DNA of 51,010 nt from the NCBI GenBank assembly GCA_027623205.1, contig JAQBYC010000022.1:1-51010 (forward strand), given 5' to 3'. The notes beneath the pieces were generated by a model. That model ran no database searches. It saw nothing but the letters and a program-made list of their open reading frames with translations, and had not been told where the DNA came from. Position 1 is the stretch's first letter; each line of letters begins with the position of its first letter. The DNA comes from Pseudomonadota bacterium. GTDB lineage: Bacteria; Pseudomonadota; Alphaproteobacteria; GCA-2731375. Both the position numbers and the translations under genes were made by a program. Shown piece after piece: positions 17,439 through 26,097 of the stretch.

Positions 17439-18515
17439 TTAATTCGCTGCTGTCTCAGAATTGCCGGCGGTGGTCGAAGTCGGCTTGGTCCAGGCATCGA
17501 AGTCAGGATCAAGTGAAATACCATCAACTAAGTTTTGCAGCCATGCAGGCGGTGACTCGTGCGTGCCGCAGACGTGTTTCAGCATCACAATTATCAGGTC
17601 TACAGACACCTTCGCAGCTTGTTCAGCTTTGTCCGAATCTATCCGATACAAATGTTCGAGCTTGTCATATCCGCCGTATCGCCCTGGAACACTGAATGGA
17701 GACGGATGTACAAGGGAATTGCGATAAGGCTTAACCTGCTCCAGGAAACTTTTTAGAGGTTCATCTTGGTCGCTCCAGAGTGCGGTGCCGGCAACAGTTT
17801 CTGGGTATTTCAGCAGTTTGTCTCGAATAGTTCCATCCTGGATTAGCTTTTTCCTGTTTTTCGACAAACTTTCTATGTTCTGGACATTCCTCGAAAAATC
17901 CCAGGCGATTCCGTTTGCAAATGTCTCGACAAGATTGAAACATGCTAAGACGCACATACGGGCGCCAAACTCCGATTGCCTTATGGCGGTTGCAATTTCG
18001 CTCTTTGCAGCCTTCACACTTTGGTGTGATTGGCCCTTATGTATATTCAGCGTTTCTTCGGCGCGCCGGTTCAATGTCAGCGCCTCAATGACGTCCTTAG
18101 CAAGCATGTCTTCCGGGAACTTAAACTGCAGCCCCCAAAGTGAAATTTCGATTGTACAATGGGTCGGTTGCCCTCGAAGGACAGTCGGTTTAACTTTTGC
18201 AAAATTGCTTTCAAACTCATCCAGAGGCATCTCAAGCCCGCGGTGAACTTTGATATCTTCAAAAAGGGCAGAGAGTTTGGCCTGATTCATTCCGACAAAA
18301 TTTCTGTTGCAGAACTTTAGGATTTCTTTGGAAAGACGTTTCTGAACATCGATTTTGCCAGCTTTCAACATCCGGCGAGGAAGAGTTTCCAAATCGTCAG
18401 TTTCGGCGCGAAGAAACTCAACCCAGCTATTGAAATCGCCCAGCATTAATCGCCCTACAGCCGCTGCGCGGTTGCCTTGCCGAATGATAGAAATTTCTTT
18501 GTCTCGAGACCTCAT
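17439..18515 (-). CDS. HEPN-motif hypothetical protein, third gene of higBA island
   Basis: A 358-residue protein with no recognised full-length family. Near residue 265 it has PYRNSLVHPS, an exact RNxxxH (R265 to H270), the catalytic motif of HEPN ribonucleases, within a helical context; an AT-richer codon use than the neighbours is visible. The gene lies 61 bases downstream of higA on the same strand and ends 42 bases from the RND permease, tail to tail. Position beside a toxin-antitoxin pair suggests a defence or growth-control role; this is inference. It could also be a helical protein with a chance motif. The start at 18515 follows AGGTCAG, a weak ribosome site. Confidence 0.75.
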   Translation of the reverse strand: MRSRDKEISIIRQGNRAAAVGRLMLGDFNSWVEFLRAETDDLETLPRRMLKAGKIDVQKRLSKEILKFCNRNFVGMNQAKLSALFEDIKVHRGLEMPLDEFESNFAKVKPTVLRGQPTHCTIEISLWGLQFKFPEDMLAKDVIEALTLNRRAEETLNIHKGQSHQSVKAAKSEIATAIRQSEFGARMCVLACFNLVETFANGIAWDFSRNVQNIESLSKNRKKLIQDGTIRDKLLKYPETVAGTALWSDQDEPLKSFLEQVKPYRNSLVHPSPFSVPGRYGGYDKLEHLYRIDSDKAEQAAKVSVDLIIVMLKHVCGTHESPPAWLQNLVDGISLDPDFDAWTKPTSTTAGNSETAAN

Positions 18516-18576
18516 GGACTGACCTGAATGCGTACGCTATCGCCTGGATAGGGCATCGATATTCCTTTTGCACTCG

Positions 18577-18864
18577 TCACACTGGTTCAAGGCGCTGTAC
18601 ATTTATCTCATCTGTCCTGGCTCTGATTTGGGCAAGACCATAACGCATTTGCAAGGTCATCCATCCATCGGCCGTACCCCATCCTATTTTTTCAAATCTG
18701 AGCGCCATTTCTGGCGATATCGCAGATTTTTCATTAACCACATTGTTGAAAGCCTGGCGCGTAACACCAAGATGTCGAGCGGCCTGAGTCACGCTCAAAC
18801 CCAATGGCTCCAAGCATGTGAGGCGAACGTTCCGGCCAGGATGCGGCGGATTCTTCATTGCCAT
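18577..18864 (-). CDS. higA: HigA-family antitoxin (XRE helix-turn-helix)
   Basis: A 95-residue HigA-type antitoxin. The opening HPGRNVRLTCLEPLGLS and the helix-turn-helix LSVTQAARHLGVTRQAFNNV (residues 23-42), followed by NEKSAISPEMALRFEK, are characteristic. It should bind and neutralise the HigB toxin and repress its own operon through the palindrome at 19175-19199. It lies 19 bases downstream of higB, the toxin-first order normal for this system. Confidence 0.92.
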   Translation of the reverse strand: MAMKNPPHPGRNVRLTCLEPLGLSVTQAARHLGVTRQAFNNVVNEKSAISPEMALRFEKIGWGTADGWMTLQMRYGLAQIRARTDEINVQRLEPV

Positions 18865-18883
18865 ATTATTTTTCTCCTATTCC

Positions 18884-19162
18884 TTAATGATAGTCGAGCA
18901 GATCGACATCAAAAACATCCCCTTTATCAAACCGAAAAACGATCCGCCAGTTGCCGGAAACGTCAACGGCTTGAAAGCCTTTCAAACCGCCGGTAAGGCG
19001 GTGTAGGCGATAGCCAGGCCGTCTCATATGATTGATAGAATTGGCGGCATCAAGGTCTGCCAGAATGACCTCGATTTTCTCAACATAGTTCGGATCGACT
19101 TGGCTCCGGTCCCCGCGCTCATATGGCCGCTTTAATCCGCGATGATGAAAGCTTCGTATCAT
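18884..19162 (-). CDS. higB: HigB-family toxin (RelE-like ribosome-dependent RNase)
   Basis: A 92-residue RelE/HigB-fold toxin, which cleaves mRNA on the ribosome when free of antitoxin. IRSFHHRGLKRPYERGDRSQ at the start and VSGNWRIVFRFDKGDVFDVD near residue 70 are typical; the arginine and aspartates there form the usual core. It is the first gene of higBA, with the promoter-operator directly upstream. Confidence 0.92.
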   Translation of the reverse strand: MIRSFHHRGLKRPYERGDRSQVDPNYVEKIEVILADLDAANSINHMRRPGYRLHRLTGGLKGFQAVDVSGNWRIVFRFDKGDVFDVDLLDYH

Positions 19163-19171
19163 GGAAGAAAG

Positions 19172-19199
19172 CTATATTGACAATTGTCACTTGTCAATA
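19172..19199 (-). promoter_or_regulatory. higBA promoter-operator with overlapping palindromes
   Basis: A perfect 9-bp inverted repeat, TATTGACAA (19175-19183) and TTGTCAATA (19191-19199), overlaps a perfect 12-bp palindrome TGACAATTGTCA (19178-19189). On the minus strand TTGACA (19198-19193) and TATAGC (19177-19172) give a -35/-10 pair with a short 15-base spacer. The site ends about 10 bases before the higB ATG. HigA binding here would block the promoter, as in other auto-repressed modules. Confidence 0.65.
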
Positions 19200-19255
19200 C
19201 GTTCCCATGAACAAAGCTTAGCACCGGGTGCAAGCGCTCGCGGCCGGGCCTTAAT

Positions 19256-20401
19256 CTAGGGTCTGAAAATATACTCCGGGCCAAGATCCGCTTGGGCGGA
19301 GCAGCCGATCTGGCCCATGATCAGTTCGAATTCCCTGCGCAGAATATCGATCGCCTTGGCCGCGCCCGGCGTCGCGCCGGCGGCGACGCCATACAGGGTG
19401 GCCCGGCCGACAAAGACGAACTTGGCGCCCAGGCACAGGGCCGTGACGATGTCGGAGCCGCGTTGCACACCGCTGTCCAGCATGACGGTCATGCGCGCGC
19501 CCACGGCTTCGACGATACCGGGCAGGACCTCGATGGCGCCGGGCGCCCGGTCCAGTTGCCGCGCGCCGTGGTTGGAAACGACGATGCCGTCACAGCCGAG
19601 TTCGGCGGCACGCACCGCGTCGTCGGGGTGCATGATGCCCTTGATGACCAGGTTACGGGGCCACATGTCACGGTACCGCGCCACATTGTCCCAGGTCAGG
19701 GGCGCCGTGACTTGCGCGGCGACAAGGTTGGCGACATCATCGGCACTGGCGCCCTCGCCGGCATAGGGCCGCCAGTTGGCGAGCATGGGCATGCCCTTCG
19801 ACAGATAGCCAGCCAGCCATCCGGGATAATTCAACGCATCCAGCTTGGTGTTCCAACTCAACTTCAGGGGGCGGGTGAAGCCGTTGCGGAAGTTCCGCTC
19901 CCGGTTCGAGTGCACGGGCACATCCACGGTCAACGCCAGGGTGGATAGCCCCGCGATTTCGGCCCGGTTGATCAAGTCGCCGGAAATGTTGTCATCCCGG
20001 GCGGCGTAAAGCTGATACCAGCCATGCTCCGGCGCCACCTTCGCCAACTCCTCGACCGTGCAGGTGGCGGAACCGGACATCACAAAGGGAATGTTCGCAT
20101 CGCGGGCCGCCTGCGCCAGCATCAGATCCGCGCCGGGACGGAACAGGCCGGCCAGGCCGGTGGGCGATATGCCGAACGGGTTATCATAGATGCGGCCGAA
20201 TAATTCCGTTTTCCGGTCGCAGCCGTCGATGTTGCGTAGATAACGCGGCACCAGGGCAATATCCCGAAAGGCCTGCTGGTTTCGGTCGAGGCCAATTTCG
20301 TCATCGGCCCCGCCTTCGATAAAATCAAAGGCGATCTTCGGCAGACGCTTCTTTGCCAGTTGGCGCAAATCGTCATAGTTGATCGCATCGTCGATACCCA
20401 T
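19256..20401 (-). CDS. FMN-dependent alpha-hydroxy-acid oxidase/dehydrogenase
   Basis: A 381-residue member of the lactate/mandelate/glycolate oxidase family, a TIM barrel with FMN that oxidises 2-hydroxy acids to 2-keto acids. The catalytic histidine is H278 in SNHGARQLDRAP, and MLDSGVQRGSDIVTALCLGA is the FMN-phosphate segment. The ATG at 20401 is chosen for GGGAG 6 bases upstream; the frame stays open another 105 codons into the divergent promoter region, with no family match. Whether electrons go to oxygen or to the respiratory chain cannot be told. Confidence 0.93.
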   Translation of the reverse strand: MGIDDAINYDDLRQLAKKRLPKIAFDFIEGGADDEIGLDRNQQAFRDIALVPRYLRNIDGCDRKTELFGRIYDNPFGISPTGLAGLFRPGADLMLAQAARDANIPFVMSGSATCTVEELAKVAPEHGWYQLYAARDDNISGDLINRAEIAGLSTLALTVDVPVHSNRERNFRNGFTRPLKLSWNTKLDALNYPGWLAGYLSKGMPMLANWRPYAGEGASADDVANLVAAQVTAPLTWDNVARYRDMWPRNLVIKGIMHPDDAVRAAELGCDGIVVSNHGARQLDRAPGAIEVLPGIVEAVGARMTVMLDSGVQRGSDIVTALCLGAKFVFVGRATLYGVAAGATPGAAKAIDILRREFELIMGQIGCSAQADLGPEYIFRP

Positions 20402-20569
20402 GATGTCTCCCTTATCGTCGCCCGGATGTGGCCCAAGTGTTTGCATTGCCTCGCTACCGGACATTCTGGCCTGGAAGCCGGCCCGCGCCAAGGGTCTGTT
20501 TGCGGCCGCCTTCACACAGCCTCTCGGATAGTGGACAATAGGCCCCGAAGAAAAAGGGGAGACATTGAG

Positions 20570-21532
20570 ATGCCGGTCATATTGGGCGAAGGCGATTACC
20601 GTTACCGCGTTGTCGAGGATTGGGCCAAGCTGCCCGATGGCTGGGATTTTCGCGATGTCGCCGGCGTCGCCGTTGACAGCAAGGATCAGGTCTATGTCTT
20701 CAATCGGGGCGTGCAACCCATGATCGTCTTCGACCGGGAGGGCAATTTTCTACGTTCCTGGGGCAAGGATATTTTTCACCGCGCCCATGGCCTGCACATC
20801 GGGCCCGACGATGCGCTTTATTGCACCGACGACGGCGATCACACCGTGCGCAAATGTACCGCCGAGGGCAAAGTTTTGCTGGAAATCGGCGTGCCCGGCA
20901 AACCCGCGCCCTATGTCAGCGGCGAGCCCTTTCACCGCTGCACCCACACGGCCCTGTCGCCGGACAATCACATTTTCGTCTCCGACGGCTATGGCAATGC
21001 CAGAGTGCACAAATACACACCGGACGGCAAACTGGTGCTGTCCTGGGGCGAGCCGGGCAGCAACCCCGGCCAATTCAACATCGTCCACAATATCGTGGCG
21101 GACGACGACGGCTGGATTTATGTGGCGGACCGGGAAAACCATCGCGTACAGGTATTCGACACCAACGGCAAATACGAAACCCAATGGAACAACCTGCATC
21201 GGCCCTGCGGTCTGTTCATGCCCCGTGGCGAATGCCCGCATTGCTTTATCGGCGAACTGGGCCCCGGCATGCCGGTCAACCGTCATCTGCCCAATCTGGG
21301 TCCGCGCCTGAGTATCGTCAGCAACGAGGGCAGGCTGATCGCCCGTCTGGGCGGTGAAGAGGGCCTGGTCAATGAACCTGCCAAGTTCATGGCGCCGCAC
21401 GGCCTGGCGGTGGATGGGCGCGGTGATATTTACGTGGGCGAAGTGAGCTATACCAACTGGCCGGCCTCATTCGGCGACCGGCCCATGCCGAAATTTCTGC
21501 ATACCCTGAAAAAGCTGGAAAAGATCGACTGA
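20570..21532 (+). CDS. NHL-repeat beta-propeller protein
   Basis: A 320-residue six-bladed beta-propeller of NHL repeats, related in fold to the lyase domain of peptidyl-alpha-hydroxyglycine alpha-amidating enzymes. Repeated blades include VDSKDQVYVFNRG, DGWIYVADRENHRVQVFDTN and GLAVDGRGDIYVGEVSY. No signal peptide is present, so a cytoplasmic enzyme or binding role is likely. The start at 20570 follows GGGGAGA. It is divergent from the hydroxy-acid oxidase. Such proteins sit beside catabolic dehydrogenases in many proteobacteria; the substrate is unknown. Confidence 0.85.
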   Translation: MPVILGEGDYRYRVVEDWAKLPDGWDFRDVAGVAVDSKDQVYVFNRGVQPMIVFDREGNFLRSWGKDIFHRAHGLHIGPDDALYCTDDGDHTVRKCTAEGKVLLEIGVPGKPAPYVSGEPFHRCTHTALSPDNHIFVSDGYGNARVHKYTPDGKLVLSWGEPGSNPGQFNIVHNIVADDDGWIYVADRENHRVQVFDTNGKYETQWNNLHRPCGLFMPRGECPHCFIGELGPGMPVNRHLPNLGPRLSIVSNEGRLIARLGGEEGLVNEPAKFMAPHGLAVDGRGDIYVGEVSYTNWPASFGDRPMPKFLHTLKKLEKID

Positions 21533-21606
21533 CGCCTCGTGTGGCGAATTTTAAGCCGGCCTTGTTGAGTTTCCCATCTACGCGTGCGGTCCTAAGAGTC
21601 GCCACG

Positions 21607-22434
21607 CTAACCGCTAAACGGCGCCCGCTCGTCATACAGGCGGGCGGCCTGTTCCATGGTCATGAATTCCGCGCCCAGCTCGCGCAGCTTGTCGATGAAT
21701 TTTTCCAGCATCAGCATGCGGTGGCCGCGGCCGATCACGTAGGGGTGGCAGGTGTAGGTGATGACGCCCCAATCCGCACAGCGGGTCATGTAGACGAAAT
21801 CATCGACCCAGTTTTCCAGCACGCTGTTGGCGTTGCGGTGGCCGGGCCGGGCCGCCGTCATTTCGAAATGGGGGTGGTCGTCCTGGGACCAGCTGATGGG
21901 CATTTCGATCAGCCGGGTTTCGGCCCCGAAGAGCATGGGTTTCTGCAATTCGATGACATCGCCCTGGCGGGCCCGATAGGGAGAATAGTCGTGCCCCATC
22001 ATGCTGCTCTCATAGTAGAAATCATGCTGCAACAGCAGTTCGAGCGTATGGGGGCTTAAATCCCAGGCCGGAGAGCGGTAGCCCCGCGCCCGTTTGCCGC
22101 ACAACCGTTCAATGGTGTCGTTGGCGCGAATCATCTCGCTTTCTTCCTGTTCCCGCGCCAACAGCGCCGGCTGCACATGGGTCCAACCGTGATGGCCGAT
22201 CTCGTGCCCCTGATCGACGACCAGGGCGCAGGTGTCGGGATAGGTCTCGATCGTGAAACCGGGAATGAACCAGGTCGAGGTGATCTCCCGGGCCTGCAGC
22301 AAGGACAATACGCGGCCCGCGCCCACCACGCCGAACTCGCCACGGGATATGGGTGTCGGCGTGGTCATGCCTCTGGCGATATGCCCCGACATGACGTCGA
22401 AATCGAACGTCAAACAAACAATATGCTGTGCCAT
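21607..22434 (-). CDS. Polysaccharide deacetylase (NodB-homology) family protein
   Basis: A 275-residue carbohydrate-esterase-4-like protein. Metal-site motifs are LTFDFDVMS near residue 10 (the aspartate pair) and GHEIGHHGWTHV near 75 (H-x3-H), followed by RGYRSPAWDLS. In this cytoplasmic form, without a signal peptide, relatives hydrolyse allantoin- or peptide-like amides as well as sugars, so the substrate is open. The ATG at 22434 is preferred; a GTG four codons earlier is possible and the ribosome site is weak for both. Confidence 0.87.
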   Translation of the reverse strand: MAQHIVCLTFDFDVMSGHIARGMTTPTPISRGEFGVVGAGRVLSLLQAREITSTWFIPGFTIETYPDTCALVVDQGHEIGHHGWTHVQPALLAREQEESEMIRANDTIERLCGKRARGYRSPAWDLSPHTLELLLQHDFYYESSMMGHDYSPYRARQGDVIELQKPMLFGAETRLIEMPISWSQDDHPHFEMTAARPGHRNANSVLENWVDDFVYMTRCADWGVITYTCHPYVIGRGHRMLMLEKFIDKLRELGAEFMTMEQAARLYDERAPFSG

Positions 22435-22501
22435 GACTCTATCCACCCCGTGCCATTGATGCTCACCGTGATAGTGCGTTCAGATCAAAATTTCAGTCAA
22501 G

Positions 22502-23317
22502 TCACGCGCGGCCCTGCTGCTGAGCCAGGAATTCGAGCAGTACATGGTTGAATTCCTCTTCCCGCTCGATATTCACCAGATGTCCGGCCCCTTCGATGAC
22601 GGCCAGGCGGGCGTGCGGAATTTGCCGTTGCATCGCCTCGCCGATGGCGGGCGGGGTCAGGCGGTCCTCGGCGCCATAAATCAACAGCACGGGCACCGAA
22701 ATAGCGGCGATATCGACAGCGCGGTCGTAGCGCATGGTGGCTTCGATGGTCTTGATATAGGAGCCTTTGTGCAAGGCCGCGACGCTGTCCACCAGACGCT
22801 GAAAATGCGCCGGCGCGACATTGGCGCTGACCAGGGTTTTCGCCAGCGGTTCCGCCATCTCGCGCAAGGTCCTGCCCGCGATCAAGGGCCCTTTACGCAG
22901 GTTGATGAAGGCCTCGCGCTCATCGGGCGGCAGGGTCGGCGTGGTCCCGGGAAAAGTGTCGCACAGGACCATTGTGGCGACCCGGTCGGGATAGCGGAAA
23001 TACAGATCCTGGGTGATGCGGCCACCCATGGAAAGGCCGACCATATGCGCCTTGGCAAGCCCCAGGTGATCCAGCAGACGGATCACATCGTCGGCAAAAT
23101 CGCCGAAATCCAGGGCCCCCTGGTAATCGTCCGACTGGCCATAGCCGCGGGCATCCCAGGCCAGGGCCCGGTATCGCCCGGCGCAGGCCAGCAATTGATC
23201 GCGCCAGTTGCCGCGGTTGCCGCCGATGCCGTGCAAAAACAGGACCGGCGGACCGGCGCCAACCACATCGTAGGCGATGCGGGGCGCGCCGGGCACGAAG
23301 TCTGTTTGAATTTCCAT
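22502..23317 (-). CDS. Alpha/beta hydrolase
   Basis: A 271-residue alpha/beta-hydrolase-fold enzyme like 3-oxoadipate enol-lactonase. The nucleophile elbow is GLSMGG with S96; the oxyanion segment is LFLHGIGGNRGNW; the acid is in LLIYGAEDRLTPP; and the catalytic histidine is in IEGAGHLVNIE. The ATG at 23317 follows AGGAAAAG; another ATG five codons upstream lacks a ribosome site. It is divergent from the aldo/keto reductase across a 63-base region with a TATAAT box. Confidence 0.9.
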   Translation of the reverse strand: MEIQTDFVPGAPRIAYDVVGAGPPVLFLHGIGGNRGNWRDQLLACAGRYRALAWDARGYGQSDDYQGALDFGDFADDVIRLLDHLGLAKAHMVGLSMGGRITQDLYFRYPDRVATMVLCDTFPGTTPTLPPDEREAFINLRKGPLIAGRTLREMAEPLAKTLVSANVAPAHFQRLVDSVAALHKGSYIKTIEATMRYDRAVDIAAISVPVLLIYGAEDRLTPPAIGEAMQRQIPHARLAVIEGAGHLVNIEREEEFNHVLLEFLAQQQGRA

Positions 23318-23345
23318 TCTTTTCCTATTCATCGTCAGGCCGCGA

Positions 23346-23351
23346 TATAAT
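23346..23351 (+). promoter_or_regulatory. Candidate -10 box for the aldo/keto reductase operon
   Basis: A perfect TATAAT lies 30 bases before the ATG at 23381, giving a leader of about 23 bases that contains CAGGGAG. No convincing TTGACA is seen at the right distance, so a factor-dependent or weak promoter is possible. The region is shared with the divergent hydrolase gene. Confidence 0.4.
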
Positions 23352-23380
23352 GCGGGCAATACATACAGGGAGTAAGACAA

Positions 23381-24313
23381 ATGGAAAGACGCAGCTTTGG
23401 CAAGACCGGTCTGGAGGTTTCCGTGTTGGGTTTCGGCGGCGCGCCCGTCGGCTTCCTGGAAACGGAACAGAACGAGGTCGCCGAAATTCTCAATAATCTG
23501 CTGGACCAGGGCGTCAACCTGATCGATACGGCCGCCGCCTACGCGGGCTCGGAAGTGATGATCGGTAAGACCATCAGCCATCGCCGTGATGAATTTATCC
23601 TGGTGTCAAAATGCGGGCGGGCATCCGACGACCTGGCGGGCGAGGCCTGGTCGGCCAGCGTGATTGAAAATACCGTCGAGCGCGCCCTGCGGCGGTTACG
23701 GACCGACCACCTGGACGTCATGCTTTTGCATTCCTGCGATCTGGCAACCTTGCAAAAGGGCGAGGCCGTCGCGGCGCTGGTCAAGGCGCGGGAGGCCGGC
23801 AAGATCCGCTTTCTGGGCTACGCCGGCGACAACGACGCGGCGGCCTATGCCGCCGGATTGGATGACGTCGCGGTGATCGAGACCTCGGTTAATATTTGCG
23901 ACCAGGCCAACATCGACAGCGTGCTGGCTCTGTGCCGGCAGAACAACATCGGCGTGATTTCCAAACGCTCCATCGCCAATGCCGCCTGGAAGGGCGCCGC
24001 GCAGCAAAGGGGTATGTATGTGAACTATGCCGCGACCTATGCCCAACGCCTGGCGGACATGGCGATCACGCCGGAAGACCTGGGCTTTCCCGGCGAGGCC
24101 GCGCAGGTCTGGCCCGAAATTGCACTGCGTTTCACCCTGGCCCAACCGGGGCTGAGCACGGCGATCATCGGCACCACGAAAGCCAGCCATGTGGTGAGAA
24201 ATCTTGCCGCCGCCGGCAAAGGCCCGCTGCCGGAAAACAGCGTCAGGCAACTACGCGCCGCATTTCAACGGGCCGAAGCCGCCGCCGGCGAAGCATGGCT
24301 GGGCCAGCAATAG
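23381..24313 (+). CDS. Aldo/keto reductase
   Basis: A 310-residue NADPH-dependent aldo/keto reductase barrel. The catalytic tetrad residues appear in LIDTAAAYAGSEVMIGK (Asp and Tyr), ILVSKCGRAS (Lys) and DVMLLHSCDL (His). AIIGTTKASHVVRNLAAA near the C terminus is the NADP-binding end. It is co-directional with the formamidase-like gene 20 bases downstream. Likely reduces or oxidises a sugar or aldehyde; substrate unknown. Confidence 0.9.
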   Translation: MERRSFGKTGLEVSVLGFGGAPVGFLETEQNEVAEILNNLLDQGVNLIDTAAAYAGSEVMIGKTISHRRDEFILVSKCGRASDDLAGEAWSASVIENTVERALRRLRTDHLDVMLLHSCDLATLQKGEAVAALVKAREAGKIRFLGYAGDNDAAAYAAGLDDVAVIETSVNICDQANIDSVLALCRQNNIGVISKRSIANAAWKGAAQQRGMYVNYAATYAQRLADMAITPEDLGFPGEAAQVWPEIALRFTLAQPGLSTAIIGTTKASHVVRNLAAAGKGPLPENSVRQLRAAFQRAEAAAGEAWLGQQ

Positions 24314-24333
24314 TGAGCGGAGAGGATAACACC

Positions 24334-25275
24334 ATGGTGCAAATCATCGAAGCCCGTCCCGACAACGTGCATTGGGGCTATTTCGAGGCGGCGCGTCCCG
24401 CCGTGGCCGAAATTGCCTCGGGCGAGCGGGTCACAATCCGCACGGTTTCCGGCGCCCCCGATGTAACGCCCGCCGACGATGGGCCCTTTACGGTTGCGCC
24501 CGAACAGCGCGCCATCCACGACCAGGTCACGCGGCGAATGTTGCCCGGGCATATTCTGACCGGCCCGGTCGCGGTCCGCGGCGCCCAGCCCGGCATGGTG
24601 CTGGAGGTTCGGATTATCGATATCGAATTGGGCAGTGATTGGGGTTGGAACTTTATCAGACCCGGTGCCGGCGCCCTGCCCGACGATTTCACGGAAAGCC
24701 GGCTGTTTCACATTGGCCTGGATGCGCGGCGCCAGATCGGCACCCTGCCCTGGGGGCAGGAGGTGCCTCTGGCGCCGTTCTTCGGTGTCATGGGCGTGGC
24801 GCCCCCGCCCGAGCGCGGCACCTTGACCTCGATCATACCCAGCGATTTCGGCGGCAATCTGGACCTGAAGGAATTGCGCCCCGGCAGCATCCTGTACCTG
24901 CCCGTGTTCGTCGAAGGCGCGCTGTTTTCCGTTGGCGACGGCCACGCGGCACAAGGCAATGGCGAGGTTTGCGTAACGGCAATTGAAACCGGCCTGAACG
25001 GTACCTTCGAACTGAGCGTCCGCGACGACCTGCACGACACCATGCCGCGGGCGGAAACGCCGAGCCATCATATCACCATGGGCATCGACCCGGATCTGGA
25101 CGAAGCCGCCCGCCAGGCCCTGCGCGGGATGATCGCCCTGATCTGCGAGCGGACGGCGCTATCCCGCGAACAGGCCTATACGCTGTGTTCCATCTGCTGC
25201 GACCTGAACGTGACGCAACTGGTCAACCAGCACAAAGGCGTGCATGCCATGCTGTCCAAGGAACGCTTGCGGTAG
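24334..25275 (+). CDS. Acetamidase/formamidase family protein
   Basis: A 313-residue FmdA/AmdA-type amidase, which hydrolyses short amides such as formamide or acetamide to the acid and ammonia. MVLEVRIIDIELGSDWGWN and FFGVMGVAPPPERGTLTSI are family-typical, as is GDGHAAQGNGEVCVTAIET near residue 210. The ATG at 24334 follows GGAGAGG. Follows the aldo/keto reductase in the same operon. Ends 25 bases from the convergent HpcH gene. Confidence 0.9.
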   Translation: MVQIIEARPDNVHWGYFEAARPAVAEIASGERVTIRTVSGAPDVTPADDGPFTVAPEQRAIHDQVTRRMLPGHILTGPVAVRGAQPGMVLEVRIIDIELGSDWGWNFIRPGAGALPDDFTESRLFHIGLDARRQIGTLPWGQEVPLAPFFGVMGVAPPPERGTLTSIIPSDFGGNLDLKELRPGSILYLPVFVEGALFSVGDGHAAQGNGEVCVTAIETGLNGTFELSVRDDLHDTMPRAETPSHHITMGIDPDLDEAARQALRGMIALICERTALSREQAYTLCSICCDLNVTQLVNQHKGVHAMLSKERLR

Positions 25276-25300
25276 AAAAATCTTCAATTAATGAGAGTCG

Positions 25301-26068
25301 CTATCCCTTCAGCGCCTTGATCCCGGCGCTTAGGCCTTCGCCGAGCAAGCCCATGTCATGGTTATACGAGACCATGCGGTAGCCCCGGTTCATAAGATCC
25401 CGGCCCCATTCCAGGGTCGGCATCATGGCGCCGGCGGCCTTGCCATTCCTGGCCGATGCCTCGACGATGGCATCGATGCCGCGCTGCAAATCCGGGTGCT
25501 CAAACTGGCCGGGAATACCCATGGACATGGACAAATCCGCATGGCCCAGATGGGCCACATCGACGCCGTCCACGGCCATGATCTCGTCAACGTTGTCCAG
25601 GCCAGCCTGGGTTTCGATCAGCACCGCGACCATGGTGCGTTCCATGACCGCCGCGGCCTTATCCGCCATCTCGCCAGCCGTATAGTCATCATGGGCGCCA
25701 CCGAATATGGCGCCGCGCACGCCGGCGGGAGGGTAGCGCGTCCAGCTGACCAGTTGGCGGGCCTCCTCGGCGCTTTCGACCATTTGATACAACAGCCCGA
25801 AAGATCCGACATCGAGCAGGCGGGCGGTGATGTGGTAGGCCTTGCCCGGCGGCCGCGCGAAGGGAATGAGGCCCACCCCGGCGCAAAGCGCGAATTGGGT
25901 TTTCATCGTCTCGATGGTGAAGCCGCTGTGCTCCAGGTCATAGAGAATGAAGTCAGCCCCGGAATTGGCCACGATACGCGGCAGCCCAGGGCTCAAGAAT
26001 TCGAAAATCATGGTGCCAAAAACGGTTTCGCCGGCGGCCAGTTTCTTCTTGACGGGATTGGAACGCAT
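25301..26068 (-). CDS. HpcH/HpaI-type class II aldolase
   Basis: A 255-residue metal-dependent aldolase of the 4-hydroxy-2-oxoheptanedioate aldolase / citrate lyase beta fold. Conserved segments are ADFILYDLEHSGF (early acidic residues), VLIETQAGLDNVDEI (metal-binding glutamate) and AHLGHADLSMSMGIPG (metal-binding aspartate). Would cleave a 2-keto-4-hydroxy acid to pyruvate and an aldehyde. Last gene of a minus-strand run with VOC, thioesterase, reductase and acyl-CoA ligase genes. Confidence 0.9.
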   Translation of the reverse strand: MRSNPVKKKLAAGETVFGTMIFEFLSPGLPRIVANSGADFILYDLEHSGFTIETMKTQFALCAGVGLIPFARPPGKAYHITARLLDVGSFGLLYQMVESAEEARQLVSWTRYPPAGVRGAIFGGAHDDYTAGEMADKAAAVMERTMVAVLIETQAGLDNVDEIMAVDGVDVAHLGHADLSMSMGIPGQFEHPDLQRGIDAIVEASARNGKAAGAMMPTLEWGRDLMNRGYRMVSYNHDMGLLGEGLSAGIKALKG

Positions 26069-26097
26069 GGGCTTCTCTTCCTAAAATTGCTTCCGTT

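Noticed and set aside
21541-21605. GTGGCGA / TCGCCAC inverted repeat between convergent genes
   Set aside because: Only 7 bp separated by 51 bases with no T tract; could be chance in GC-rich DNA.
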